From Tractidigestivibacter scatoligenes (GTDB taxonomy: Bacteria > Actinomycetota > Coriobacteriia > Coriobacteriales > Atopobiaceae), in assembly GCF_001494635.1 (NCBI RefSeq), contig NZ_LOJF01000012.1, forward strand, positions 62,001-126,000: DNA of 64,000 nt. Reading direction: 5' to 3'. Position 1 is the stretch's first letter; the number at the start of each line of letters is the position of its first letter. A program made the translations under genes and the position numbers. A model generated the notes under the pieces. The model saw only the letters and a list, made by a program, of their open reading frames with translations, did no database searches and had not been told where the DNA came from. Of the stretch, positions 15,429 through 24,851 are shown piece by piece.

Positions 15429-17021
15429 TTATTCCCACTCGATCGTGGCTGGCGGTTTAGGCGTGACGTCATACACCACGCGGTTCACACCATCGACCTC
15501 GTCCACGATGCGGCTGGAGATGCGCCCGATCACGTCGTAGGGAAGCTTTGCCCAGTCGGCGGTCATGGCGTCTGTGGACTCCACGGCACGCACGATGATG
15601 GGGCGACGGTACGTGCGCTCGTCGCCCATCACGCCAACGCTCCTGATGTCGGGAAGCACAGCAAAGTACTGCCAGCAGGCGTGCTCGGAATTGCGATCGC
15701 CCGTCTCCTCAAAGAGGCGCTGGTTGTAGGCGTCAAGCTCCTCTCGCACGATGGCATCGGCGTCCTTGAGGATGGCGAGCTTCTCGGGCGTCACCTCGCC
15801 AATGATGCGAATGGCAAGCCCTGGGCCCGGGAACGGCTGGCGCCACACCATCTTGGCGGGCAGCCCAAGCGCAATGCCCAGCTCGCGCACCTCGTCCTTG
15901 AAGAAGTGGTCGAGAGGCTCGATAAGGTCGAAGTGCACGCCCTCGGGGAACGGAATCAGGTTGTGGTGGCTCTTAATGGTTGCCGCCTTGCCGCCGGTCT
16001 TTCGTGCACCGGACTCAATGATGTCCGGGTAGATGGTGCCCTGCGCGAGCATCTCCACGTCCCCGATCTTCTGGGCCTCGTCGAAGAAGACCTTCCAGAA
16101 CTCGGTGCCAATGAGCCGGCGCTTCTTCTCGGGATCGGTAACGCCGGCGAGCATCTTGGCGTAGCGCTCCTCGGCATGCACATGCACGAGCGGCATGTGG
16201 AACTGCTCGCGGAAGACCTCCTCGACCATCTCGGGCTCGCCCTTGCGGAGCATCCCATGGTTCACGAATACGCAGGTGAGCTGGTCGCCGATGGCGCGGT
16301 GCACCAACGCCGCGACCACGGAGGAGTCCACGCCGCCAGAGAGAGCGAGAATAACCTTGCGCGACCCAACCTGCTGGCGGATCTCCTCGACCTTCTGGTC
16401 GATGATGCCCTCCATGGTCCAGCTCTTCTCTAGGTGGCACACGCCAAACAGGAAGTTCTCCAGCATGCGCGTGCCGTACTCGGAGTGGCGCACCTCGGGG
16501 TGGAACTGCGTAGCGAAGAGACGACGGCGCGGGCACTCCATGACAGCCACGGGGCAGGTGTCCGTACGGCCGGTGACCATGAAGTCCTCGGGGGCACGGC
16601 TCACGGAGTCGCGGTGGCTCATCCACACCGTCTGGCCGCCCTCGGGTGTGCCGTCGAGAAGAACCGAGGAGCCAAGGCGCGTGAGCGTTGCCGGTCCGTA
16701 CTCGCCCTTGTCGGTGTGCGCAACCTCGCCGCCAAGCTTGACGGCCATGATCTGCTCGCCATAGCAGAAGCCCAGGATGGGGATGCCCAGCTCAAAGACG
16801 CGCGCGTCCATGTCGGGCGCACCCTCGGCGTAGACCGAAGCGGGGCCGCCGGAGAGGATGATGGCAGAGGGGGCCATTGCGGCAAGCTCGTCCGCCGAGA
16901 TGTCACAGGGGACAATCTCTGAGTAAACGTGCAGGTCACGAACCCTGCGAGCAATAAGTTGCCCGTACTGGGCCCCAAAGTCGAAGACCGCCACAAACTG
17001 CTTGGGCCTTGCCTCGGACAT
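15429..17021 (-). CDS. guaA: GMP synthase (glutamine-hydrolysing)
   Basis: Converts XMP to GMP with glutamine and ATP, the last step of guanylate synthesis. The 530-residue protein has an N-terminal class I amidotransferase domain (ILGFCYGEQ with the catalytic Cys), an ATP pyrophosphatase domain (ALSGGVDSSV) and the C-terminal dimerisation domain ending DVTPKPPATIEWE. Start set at ATG 17021, after GGGAG; a longer frame upstream is not needed. The phage remnant ends just beyond its 3' end. Confidence 0.97.
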   Translation of the reverse strand: MSEARPKQFVAVFDFGAQYGQLIARRVRDLHVYSEIVPCDISADELAAMAPSAIILSGGPASVYAEGAPDMDARVFELGIPILGFCYGEQIMAVKLGGEVAHTDKGEYGPATLTRLGSSVLLDGTPEGGQTVWMSHRDSVSRAPEDFMVTGRTDTCPVAVMECPRRRLFATQFHPEVRHSEYGTRMLENFLFGVCHLEKSWTMEGIIDQKVEEIRQQVGSRKVILALSGGVDSSVVAALVHRAIGDQLTCVFVNHGMLRKGEPEMVEEVFREQFHMPLVHVHAEERYAKMLAGVTDPEKKRRLIGTEFWKVFFDEAQKIGDVEMLAQGTIYPDIIESGARKTGGKAATIKSHHNLIPFPEGVHFDLIEPLDHFFKDEVRELGIALGLPAKMVWRQPFPGPGLAIRIIGEVTPEKLAILKDADAIVREELDAYNQRLFEETGDRNSEHACWQYFAVLPDIRSVGVMGDERTYRRPIIVRAVESTDAMTADWAKLPYDVIGRISSRIVDEVDGVNRVVYDVTPKPPATIEWE

Positions 17022-17266
17022 GCGCGTCTCCCATCCCCGGATGCTCCCGGACAAAATATGTATACGTTCTAGAGCATACTACCGAATGGCCACGTAAAGG
17101 ACTCCCAAGGATTGAGGACACCGTATGTACGTCGGCTTTTTCTCCCCTCTTCATGGAGCGTTCACGCTCGTCACGTATGATGAATCGGTTATGGCGGTGC
17201 CCTTGAGTAGCGCCAGCATCGAGCAAGAACCACACAACGTCCGCCAGGACACGGTTAGGGGGCCCC

Positions 17267-18901
17267 GTGGCCGAGAGAAGAAGGCAGCACCGTCGCATGT
17301 CATCTGAGGAGCAGGACCGCCTCTCCGCAGAGCGCTACGGTACAGGTAGCAACCGTAGCAGCGTCGGCTCCGATGCGCGCCAGCTCCACAGCACGCCTCT
17401 TGTACAGGGCCGCCATGTCGATGCGAGCTCCTACTCCCATGCCAGCCACACCACAAATGACACCCCTGCCGTCCACTTGCGCGGCGGCGAGCTGGACGAG
17501 ATGGACCACGCCGCATCCCGCGCGGACGGCGTTGGCTACTACGTCTCCAAGCGCAGGCAGGCAAAGCGCAGCCATCGCGTGCTCAAGGTCGTGGTGATTT
17601 CGCTTGTCGCCGTTCTTGCCGCGGCGGGTGCAGCCTTTGCTTGGTATATCGACAACATCAACAGCAAGCTCTCCAAGGGCATCGACTCGAGCCTCCTCAA
17701 CCAGCTTGTTGCCCCCACCAAGACGGACGACCCTTTCTACATGCTGCTCCTTGGCGTTGATCAGGATGAGGAACGCACGGAGGAGTGGGGAGCAGACCAG
17801 TCCAACTATCGCACGGACTCCATCATCCTCGTGCGCGTTGACCCGCCCAACAAGAAGGTCACGCTCATCTCGATTCCCCGAGACACCATGGTCGATATGG
17901 GTGAGCACGGAACGCAGAAGATTAACGCTGCATACTCGTTTGGCGGCGCCTCCTACATGGTCGAACAGGTCTCCAAGCTCGCGGGCGTGAACATCTCGCA
18001 CTACGCCGAACTCAACTTTGAGCAGTTCACCTCGATTGTCGATACCCTTGGCGGTGTGGAGGTTACCCTGCCCGTTGCCGTGTCCGACATGGATTACGCT
18101 GGCATCGACCTGCCCGCCGGCACGCAGACGCTCAACGGCGAGCAAGCCCTTGGCCTCTGCCGCAGCCGCCACGCCTATGACGCCTACGGCGGCGGTGACT
18201 TCTACCGCTCCGCCAACCAGCGCATGGTCATCGCGGCAATCATCCGCAAGGTCCTCGAGAGCGACGCGTCCGAATGGCCGAGCCTCATCTCCAAGCTCGC
18301 GGACAGCGTTACCACCGACCTCTCGGCGACGGACATCCTCTCGCTGGCCAATCAGTTCAAGGACCTGGACACCGAGAACGACATCTACTCCGGCTCGGTG
18401 CCCACCACGTCGCAGTACATCAACAACCTCTGGTACGAGGTCGTGGACGAGGACGCCTGGAAGACCATGATGGAGCGCACCGACGCGGGCGAGCCGCCCT
18501 ACTCGGACTCCTCGCAGGACTTTACCTCTGGCGTGGCAGGCTCCGTAAGCACAAGCGCGGATGACTCCGGCTCCCCGGACACCTCAAGCACCAGCTCCGA
18601 CCCCGTCTATTCTGGTTCCGTCCTAGTGCTCAATGGCACCGCGACCCAGGGCATTGCCTCCAATGCCGCCAACGCCCTCACTGCGGCGGGCTTCTCTGCC
18701 ATCGCCGGAAACGCAGACTCAACGAGCCACACGGCCACGACCATCGTGTACAACACCAGCCAGACCACTTCTGCGTTGGGGGAGGCAAAGGGCGTTGCCG
18801 AGAAGCTCGGACTCTCCGTGACCCCCACAGAGAACCCCGGGACCTACTCCGACAACTACGACGTGGTGGTTATTCTCGGCACCGACTACAAGGGGAAATA
18901 G
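17267..18901 (+). CDS. LytR-CpsA-Psr (LCP) family wall-polymer ligase
   Basis: LCP enzymes transfer lipid-linked polymers such as teichoic acids or polysaccharides to peptidoglycan outside the cell. The 544-residue protein has a disordered cytoplasmic N-terminus (about 1-105), one membrane helix (VLKVVVISLVAVLAAAGAAF), the LCP domain with YRTDSIILVRVDP and SIPRDTMVDM, a Ser/Thr/Asp-rich linker, and a C-terminal LytR_C domain (GSVLVLNGTATQG). GTG 17267 follows TTAGGGGG and is preferred; ATG at 17297 is possible. It is divergent from guaA. Confidence 0.92.
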   Translation: MAERRRQHRRMSSEEQDRLSAERYGTGSNRSSVGSDARQLHSTPLVQGRHVDASSYSHASHTTNDTPAVHLRGGELDEMDHAASRADGVGYYVSKRRQAKRSHRVLKVVVISLVAVLAAAGAAFAWYIDNINSKLSKGIDSSLLNQLVAPTKTDDPFYMLLLGVDQDEERTEEWGADQSNYRTDSIILVRVDPPNKKVTLISIPRDTMVDMGEHGTQKINAAYSFGGASYMVEQVSKLAGVNISHYAELNFEQFTSIVDTLGGVEVTLPVAVSDMDYAGIDLPAGTQTLNGEQALGLCRSRHAYDAYGGGDFYRSANQRMVIAAIIRKVLESDASEWPSLISKLADSVTTDLSATDILSLANQFKDLDTENDIYSGSVPTTSQYINNLWYEVVDEDAWKTMMERTDAGEPPYSDSSQDFTSGVAGSVSTSADDSGSPDTSSTSSDPVYSGSVLVLNGTATQGIASNAANALTAAGFSAIAGNADSTSHTATTIVYNTSQTTSALGEAKGVAEKLGLSVTPTENPGTYSDNYDVVVILGTDYKGK

Positions 18902-18951
18902 CCGAATCGTCTCCATCGCCCTCGTCCCTCTCGTCCAGGGCCTTGCTCCTT

Positions 18952-19034
18952 CGTTCTTTATCGGAATCTGAGAAATCAAGTTCCCGTCAACTGCGAAAAC
19001 GTTGGGCCCGTTTCTCAGAAACCGCTAAAGAACG
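18952..19034. repeat. Long palindromic element, copy A
   Basis: An ~83-bp imperfect inverted repeat: CGTTCTTTATCGGAATCTGA at one end and TCTCAGAAACCGCTAAAGAAC at the other, with a conserved centre containing CAACTG. The flanking CCCTCG and GAGGG tracts extend the pairing. The reverse complement aligns with copy B at 41746-41824. It lies between the convergent LCP and ychF genes, where it could also act as a bidirectional terminator. Confidence 0.65.
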
Positions 19035-19064
19035 AGGGGAGGGTGAGAGACGAGAGGGCGGAGG

Positions 19065-20138
19065 CTACACGTTGAAGCGGAAGACCATCACGTCGCCGTC
19101 CTGGACCACGTAGTCCTTGCCCTCCATGCGCAGGCGGCCGGCATCACGCGCACCAGCCTCGCCGCCCAGCTTTACGTAGTCCTCATAGCTGATCGTCTCG
19201 GCCTTGATGAAGCCCTTCTCGAAGTCGGAGTGAATGACGCCGGCAGCCTCCGGGGCCTTGGCGCCAATGCGCACCGTCCAGGCGCGAACCTCCTTGGGAC
19301 CCGCGGTGAAGAAGCTCTGGAGGCCCAGCAGGTGGTACGCCGCACGGGCCAGCGTCTCGAGGCCAGAGCGCTCGAGGCCCATGGACGCCAGATACTCGGC
19401 GGCCTCATCCGGGTCGAGGTCTGCCAGCTCCGCCTCAACCTCGGCGCAGATGGGAATGGCGTCCTGGCCGTTGATCTGGGGCTTCTCGCCCAGCTGGTCC
19501 TCGTCGCAGTTGGCCACGTAGAGAATGGGCTTCATGGTGAGCAGGAAGAGGTCATGAGCAGCAGCGCGCTCGTCGTCGGTCATGTCCATCTCCGCCGCGC
19601 GGTGCCCCTCGTTGAGCCACGCCTGCAGACGCTTGGCCACCTCGAGGCGAGGCGCCATCTCTTTGTCACGCTTGGCCTCCTTCTCCAGCTTGGGGATGGA
19701 GCGCTCGAGCGAGCCCAGGTCTGCGAGGACAAGCTCGGTCTGGATGGTGTCAACGTCTGCCGCAGGGTCGACAAACGCGCCGGTACGGCCCGTCTCGCGC
19801 ATGACGTTGGGGTCCTTGAAGTAGCGCACGACCTCACAGATAGCATCGCAGTTGCGGATGTTCGCCAGGAACTGGTTGCCAAGGCCCTCGCCCTCGTTGG
19901 CGCCCTTCACCAGGCCAGCAATGTCAACGAACTCGACCGTGGCGGGCACGATCTTTGCGGGGTGCACCATCTCGGCGAGCTTGTTGAGGCGCTCGTCGGG
20001 GACGTCGACCACGCCCACGTTGGGGTCGATGGTAGCGAAGGGGTAGTTTGCCGCAAGCCCGCCCTTGCGGGTAAGCGCGGTGAACAGGGTCGACTTGCCC
20101 ACATTGGGAAGTCCCACGATGCCGATGGAAAGTGACAC
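19065..20138 (-). CDS. ychF: Ribosome-associated GTPase/ATPase YchF (Obg family)
   Basis: A 357-residue P-loop protein with GLPNVGKSTLF (G1), DIAGLVKGANEGEGLGN (G3 region) and the C-terminal TGS-like domain (FFTAGPKEVRAWTVR to DVMVFRFNV). YchF/OLA1 binds ribosomes and prefers ATP over GTP; it is universally conserved. The sequence is full length. It is convergent with the LCP gene and is followed at its 3' side by the long palindromic element. Confidence 0.96.
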   Translation of the reverse strand: MSLSIGIVGLPNVGKSTLFTALTRKGGLAANYPFATIDPNVGVVDVPDERLNKLAEMVHPAKIVPATVEFVDIAGLVKGANEGEGLGNQFLANIRNCDAICEVVRYFKDPNVMRETGRTGAFVDPAADVDTIQTELVLADLGSLERSIPKLEKEAKRDKEMAPRLEVAKRLQAWLNEGHRAAEMDMTDDERAAAHDLFLLTMKPILYVANCDEDQLGEKPQINGQDAIPICAEVEAELADLDPDEAAEYLASMGLERSGLETLARAAYHLLGLQSFFTAGPKEVRAWTVRIGAKAPEAAGVIHSDFEKGFIKAETISYEDYVKLGGEAGARDAGRLRMEGKDYVVQDGDVMVFRFNV

Positions 20139-20183
20139 GGTGTCTCTCCTTCTTGGCCTTGGCCTCTTGCCAGTGGCCTCTTG

Positions 20184-21461
20184 CTACTTCTTGCTATCGT
20201 CCAGCTTCTCAAGGGTGTCAGCCGCCTTGGAGAGCTGCTTCTTGCCCTGCTCCATGAGTCGCTGGGCCTCCGCCTTGGCCTTTGCCTTCTGACGCGCGAT
20301 CTCCTCGGCGTTCTTGTCAGGAACGACCAGCTCGCTGGCATTCTGTGGCCGCATGGAGAGCGCGCCCTCGGGGCATGCTTTCACGCAGGCGGCGCAGTTC
20401 ACACAGTACGCGGCCATGGTGTGCACGTGGCCGTTATCGTCGAGGTCGAGGGCATGCGTCACGCACACCTTGGCACAGTCACCGCAGGACGTGCAGAGGT
20501 CCGGGTCAACCACGGGCACGTCCAGGCTGATGTCTGTTGCCAGCTCCTGGTCGTGCTGGAGGCCGCCCATCATGAGCTTGCGATTCTGCGTGAGGATGCG
20601 CTGGCGGTTCTGGTTGGTCTTTGCCCCCACCGCGTTCTCCAGCTGACGCTGCAGGTCGTTCAGGCGGTTGGCGTGATCGGTTATCTTCTTGGCAACCGCC
20701 TGGGCGCCGGCGAGCTTGGGGCTCGAACGCGTCACGAGGTTCTCGGTTGCATGGATGGCGGAGCTCACAAACTGGCTGCGGCGGTACTCGCGCGTGAACT
20801 CGTGCGTAAGGTTGTCCCTGTCGACCTCAAGGCCAACCGCGGACTTGGCCCACTCCTCCGCCGTTCCGATGGCCTCGGTGTAGAAGTCCTCGCCCGTGGT
20901 GGTGCGGCAGCGGTCGCAGATGCCAAGCGGCAGGAAAACAGACACGTTGGTGTAGTCAACGAGGATAGAGAACCACAGGTCGCGCGAGACCATGCCCACG
21001 CACGGGAGGAGAATCTCGTTGGGCTTGGGGAGGCGCTTCAGGGCACGGGTGCACGTGACGTAGCACTGCTCGTACGCTGAGGCCGCGCGGGCGATGTTGT
21101 CGTAGAGCTGTTTGGCCATGTGGCGACGCGTGTTGAAGACCTCAGTGGGACACGCGGCCTGGCAGAGGCCGCACTTGCGGCAGGAGTCCGTGATTGTCAC
21201 AGACTTGTTGTGGATGTCAATCGAGTTGGTGGGGCACACGTCCAGGCAGACGGAGCACACGTCATCCCGCTCCGCAGCAGTGCGCAGGCAGCGGCTGGAG
21301 TTGCACCAGGGCTTCTCCTTGTAGTCCGCCGGGTCGAAGACCTTGCGCTGGCTTGGGTCCTGGGCAAGCGAGTCCGCGATGCCCGCAAGCGGGTTCTGAA
21401 CTGCCTGCCAGTTATCCTGGATGTCGATGATGTCGTCGAGAATGTCACGCTTCTGTGGCAT
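20184..21461 (-). CDS. 4Fe-4S ferredoxin-domain protein of unknown function
   Basis: A 425-residue protein beginning at ATG 21461 after GGGGAGAGG. It has an N-terminal 2x[4Fe-4S] module (CSVCLDVCPTN, then CRKCGLCQAACP), a middle domain with scattered cysteines (EQCYVTCTR, PLGICDRCRT), and a second ferredoxin module near the C-terminus (CTSCGDCAKVCV, then CVNCAACVKACP). A Lys/Ala-rich helix closes it. It probably moves electrons within a soluble complex, but no partner oxidoreductase is adjacent. It is followed by ychF after 45 bp, so co-transcription is likely. Confidence 0.8.
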   Translation of the reverse strand: MPQKRDILDDIIDIQDNWQAVQNPLAGIADSLAQDPSQRKVFDPADYKEKPWCNSSRCLRTAAERDDVCSVCLDVCPTNSIDIHNKSVTITDSCRKCGLCQAACPTEVFNTRRHMAKQLYDNIARAASAYEQCYVTCTRALKRLPKPNEILLPCVGMVSRDLWFSILVDYTNVSVFLPLGICDRCRTTTGEDFYTEAIGTAEEWAKSAVGLEVDRDNLTHEFTREYRRSQFVSSAIHATENLVTRSSPKLAGAQAVAKKITDHANRLNDLQRQLENAVGAKTNQNRQRILTQNRKLMMGGLQHDQELATDISLDVPVVDPDLCTSCGDCAKVCVTHALDLDDNGHVHTMAAYCVNCAACVKACPEGALSMRPQNASELVVPDKNAEEIARQKAKAKAEAQRLMEQGKKQLSKAADTLEKLDDSKK

Positions 21462-21688
21462 CGCCTCTCCCCTCTTCTCGGCGGGGTGACCGCACGCAGC
21501 TCCCCCGCGGTGCGTGTGCCTGCACACGCAACCGTTACATTGTACCGTCCGCCGGCGAGAAGCCCAGCCACAGGCGAGAAGCGCACAAGGAAGAGACCGG
21601 GGGCCGGGACGGGGTGTCCCGCTTCCGTTGGACAAGGCCGCTGCAGGAGCTGGTTGGACGCTGCATGAGCTGTTGGGATGCCGTGCGA

Positions 21689-21757
21689 GCTGTTGAGAAG
21701 AGAATCGACATTTCTGTTCGTTCCGGGGACCCAAAACGTCGGATTTCTTCTCAGCAG
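21689..21757. repeat. Imperfect inverted repeat upstream of the 4Fe-4S gene
   Basis: GCTGTTGAGAAGAGAATCGAC (21689-21709) pairs imperfectly with GTCGGATTTCTTCTCAGCAG (21738-21757) around a 28-nt loop. It lies between the groEL terminator and the 4Fe-4S gene; preceding bases also repeat GAGCTG(G/T)TTG three times. A role is unknown. Confidence 0.4.
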
Positions 21758-21797
21758 GCCACCAGAGGCAACGTGCGCAGCCCACCAGCCTGCCACG

Positions 21798-21835
21798 AAA
21801 AAGGGCCCCGGGTGCCACATGGCACTCGGGGCCCT
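21798..21835 (-). terminator. Intrinsic terminator of groESL
   Basis: GGGCCCCGAGTGCC pairs with GGCACCCGGGGCCC around an ATGT loop, followed on the minus strand by TTTTTCG. One mismatch is present in the stem. Confidence 0.85.
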
Positions 21836-21891
21836 GAGGTTCACTCGGTCGAGTCGCGTAACCGAGGAGCAGTACGTGAGGCTACCAGCCC

Positions 21892-23577
<1,686 letters not shown>

Positions 23578-23598
23578 CTAGCGAGCAGCTCGCGCGAG

Positions 23599-23895
23599 CT
23601 ACTCCTCGATGATGGCGTAGATGTCGTCCGCGCGGAGGAGCAGGAAGTCCTCGCCGTCGACCTTGACCTCGTTGCCACCGAACTTGCCGTAGAACACCTC
23701 GTCGCCGGCCTTGACGTCAACGGGGATGCGGTTGCCGTCCTGATCGCGCTTGCCCTCGCCCACGGCGACGACCTTGCCGCGCTGCGGCTTCTCCTGGGCT
23801 CCCGAGGAGATGTACAGACCAGAAGAGGTCTTCTCCTCCTTGGGTGCGGGCTTGACGAGGACGCGGTCTCCCAGCGGCTTAAGAGTCATAACCAA
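23599..23895 (-). CDS. groS: Co-chaperonin GroES
   Basis: A 98-residue cap of the GroEL cage: LKPLGDRVLVKP at the start, the mobile loop KTSSGLYIS, and the family's KYGGNEV-type ending as KFGGNEVKVDGEDF. AGGAGG precedes the ATG. No CIRCE element (TTAGCACTC/GAGTGCTAA) is seen upstream; a different AT-rich inverted repeat is present at 24012. Confidence 0.97.
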   Translation of the reverse strand: MVMTLKPLGDRVLVKPAPKEEKTSSGLYISSGAQEKPQRGKVVAVGEGKRDQDGNRIPVDVKAGDEVFYGKFGGNEVKVDGEDFLLLRADDIYAIIEE

Positions 23896-24011
23896 GAACC
23901 TCCTTTTAGGGCGCCGTGTGGCGCTTGAACCTGTGACGACGGGCGCGTGGCCGCGCCATCCAATCCAACGCTCAACTATGTACCCATCCGATTGGGGTTA
24001 TACCGTCGAGA

Positions 24012-24048
24012 TTAGAAAAATCTTACGAATAGGACTTAGATTTTCTAA
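24012..24048. promoter_or_regulatory. AT-rich inverted repeat between groES and xpt
   Basis: TTAGAAAAATC (24012-24022) and GATTTTCTAA (24039-24048) form 10-bp arms (one extra A) with a 16-bp loop. It sits between the divergent groES and xpt genes. A TATAAC on the minus strand nearby could be the groES -10. It may be the operator for heat-shock control in place of CIRCE; this is inference. Confidence 0.4.
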
Positions 24049-24190
24049 CTGGTGAGGGACTAGGGGCGTGGCGGGTGGGACTCTCGCGGGCATCTCCCGC
24101 CCGCAATAAATCACCGCAGCTCGCGGCATTAAGCTTGCTCGCAATGCGTACAATGGGATGCATGTCAGGCGCCGAGGAAACGGGGATTGC

Positions 24191-24769
24191 ATGCGGGAGC
24201 TCGAGGAGAGAATCAAGCAGGAAGGCATCGTCCGCGAGGGCAACGTGCTCAAGGTGGACAGCTTTCTCAATCACCAGTGTGATGTCGCGCTGTACGCCGA
24301 CATGGGTGACGAATGGGCGCGGCGCTTTGCCGACCGGCCTGTTGACAAGATTCTGACCATCGAGGCCTCCGGCATCGGCATTGCCTGCGTAGCAGCCACG
24401 CGCTTCAACAACGCACCCGTGGTCTTCGCGCGCAAGTCGCAGTCGATTAACCTCGATGGCGAGCAGTACGTGGCCCGCGTGCACAGCTACACCCACGGCA
24501 ACGACAACACGGTCATCGTGGCCAAGCGCTTCCTCAACAAGGGCGAACATGTCCTTATCATCGACGACTTCCTGGCCAACGGATGCGCGCTCGACGGCCT
24601 CATCGAGATCTGCGAGCAGGCCGGCGCCATTGTCGAGGGCATTGGCATCGCCGTCGAGAAGGGCTTCCAGCCTGGCGGCAAGCGCCTGCGCGAGAAGGGC
24701 TTTGATGTGGAGTCGCTCGCCATCGTGAAGTCCATGGACGCAAAGACCGGCGAGATTGAGTTCGAGTAG
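24191..24769 (+). CDS. xpt: Xanthine phosphoribosyltransferase
   Basis: Salvages xanthine to XMP with PRPP; XMP is the substrate of GuaA in this window. The 192-residue protein matches B. subtilis Xpt closely in layout: [32 protein letters not shown], and the PRPP-binding [15 protein letters not shown] 24191 fits the family N-terminus ([12 protein letters not shown]). No purine riboswitch is evident in the short upstream region. Confidence 0.93.
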   Translation: MRELEERIKQEGIVREGNVLKVDSFLNHQCDVALYADMGDEWARRFADRPVDKILTIEASGIGIACVAATRFNNAPVVFARKSQSINLDGEQYVARVHSYTHGNDNTVIVAKRFLNKGEHVLIIDDFLANGCALDGLIEICEQAGAIVEGIGIAVEKGFQPGGKRLREKGFDVESLAIVKSMDAKTGEIEFE

Positions 24770-24810
24770 CCGACCAACCCGGGCGACACCTCAAATCGAG
24801 CCGCACAAGC

Positions 24811-24839
24811 AAGGGGCCCGCAGCGTTGCGGACCCTTTT
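24811..24839 (+). terminator. Intrinsic terminator of xpt
   Basis: GGG-CCCGCA and TGCGG-CCC arms (one bulged base) around GCGT are followed by CTTTTC, between the convergent xpt and nadE genes. Confidence 0.75.
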
Positions 24840-24851
24840 CATCTACAGATT

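Noticed and set aside
23896-24190. CIRCE or HAIR heat-shock operator upstream of groES
   Set aside because: Neither TTAGCACTC/GAGTGCTAA nor CTTGAGT/ACTCAAG was found; only an unrelated AT-rich dyad is present.
24058-24190. Purine riboswitch before xpt
   Set aside because: The upstream region is too short and lacks the conserved purine-aptamer loops.
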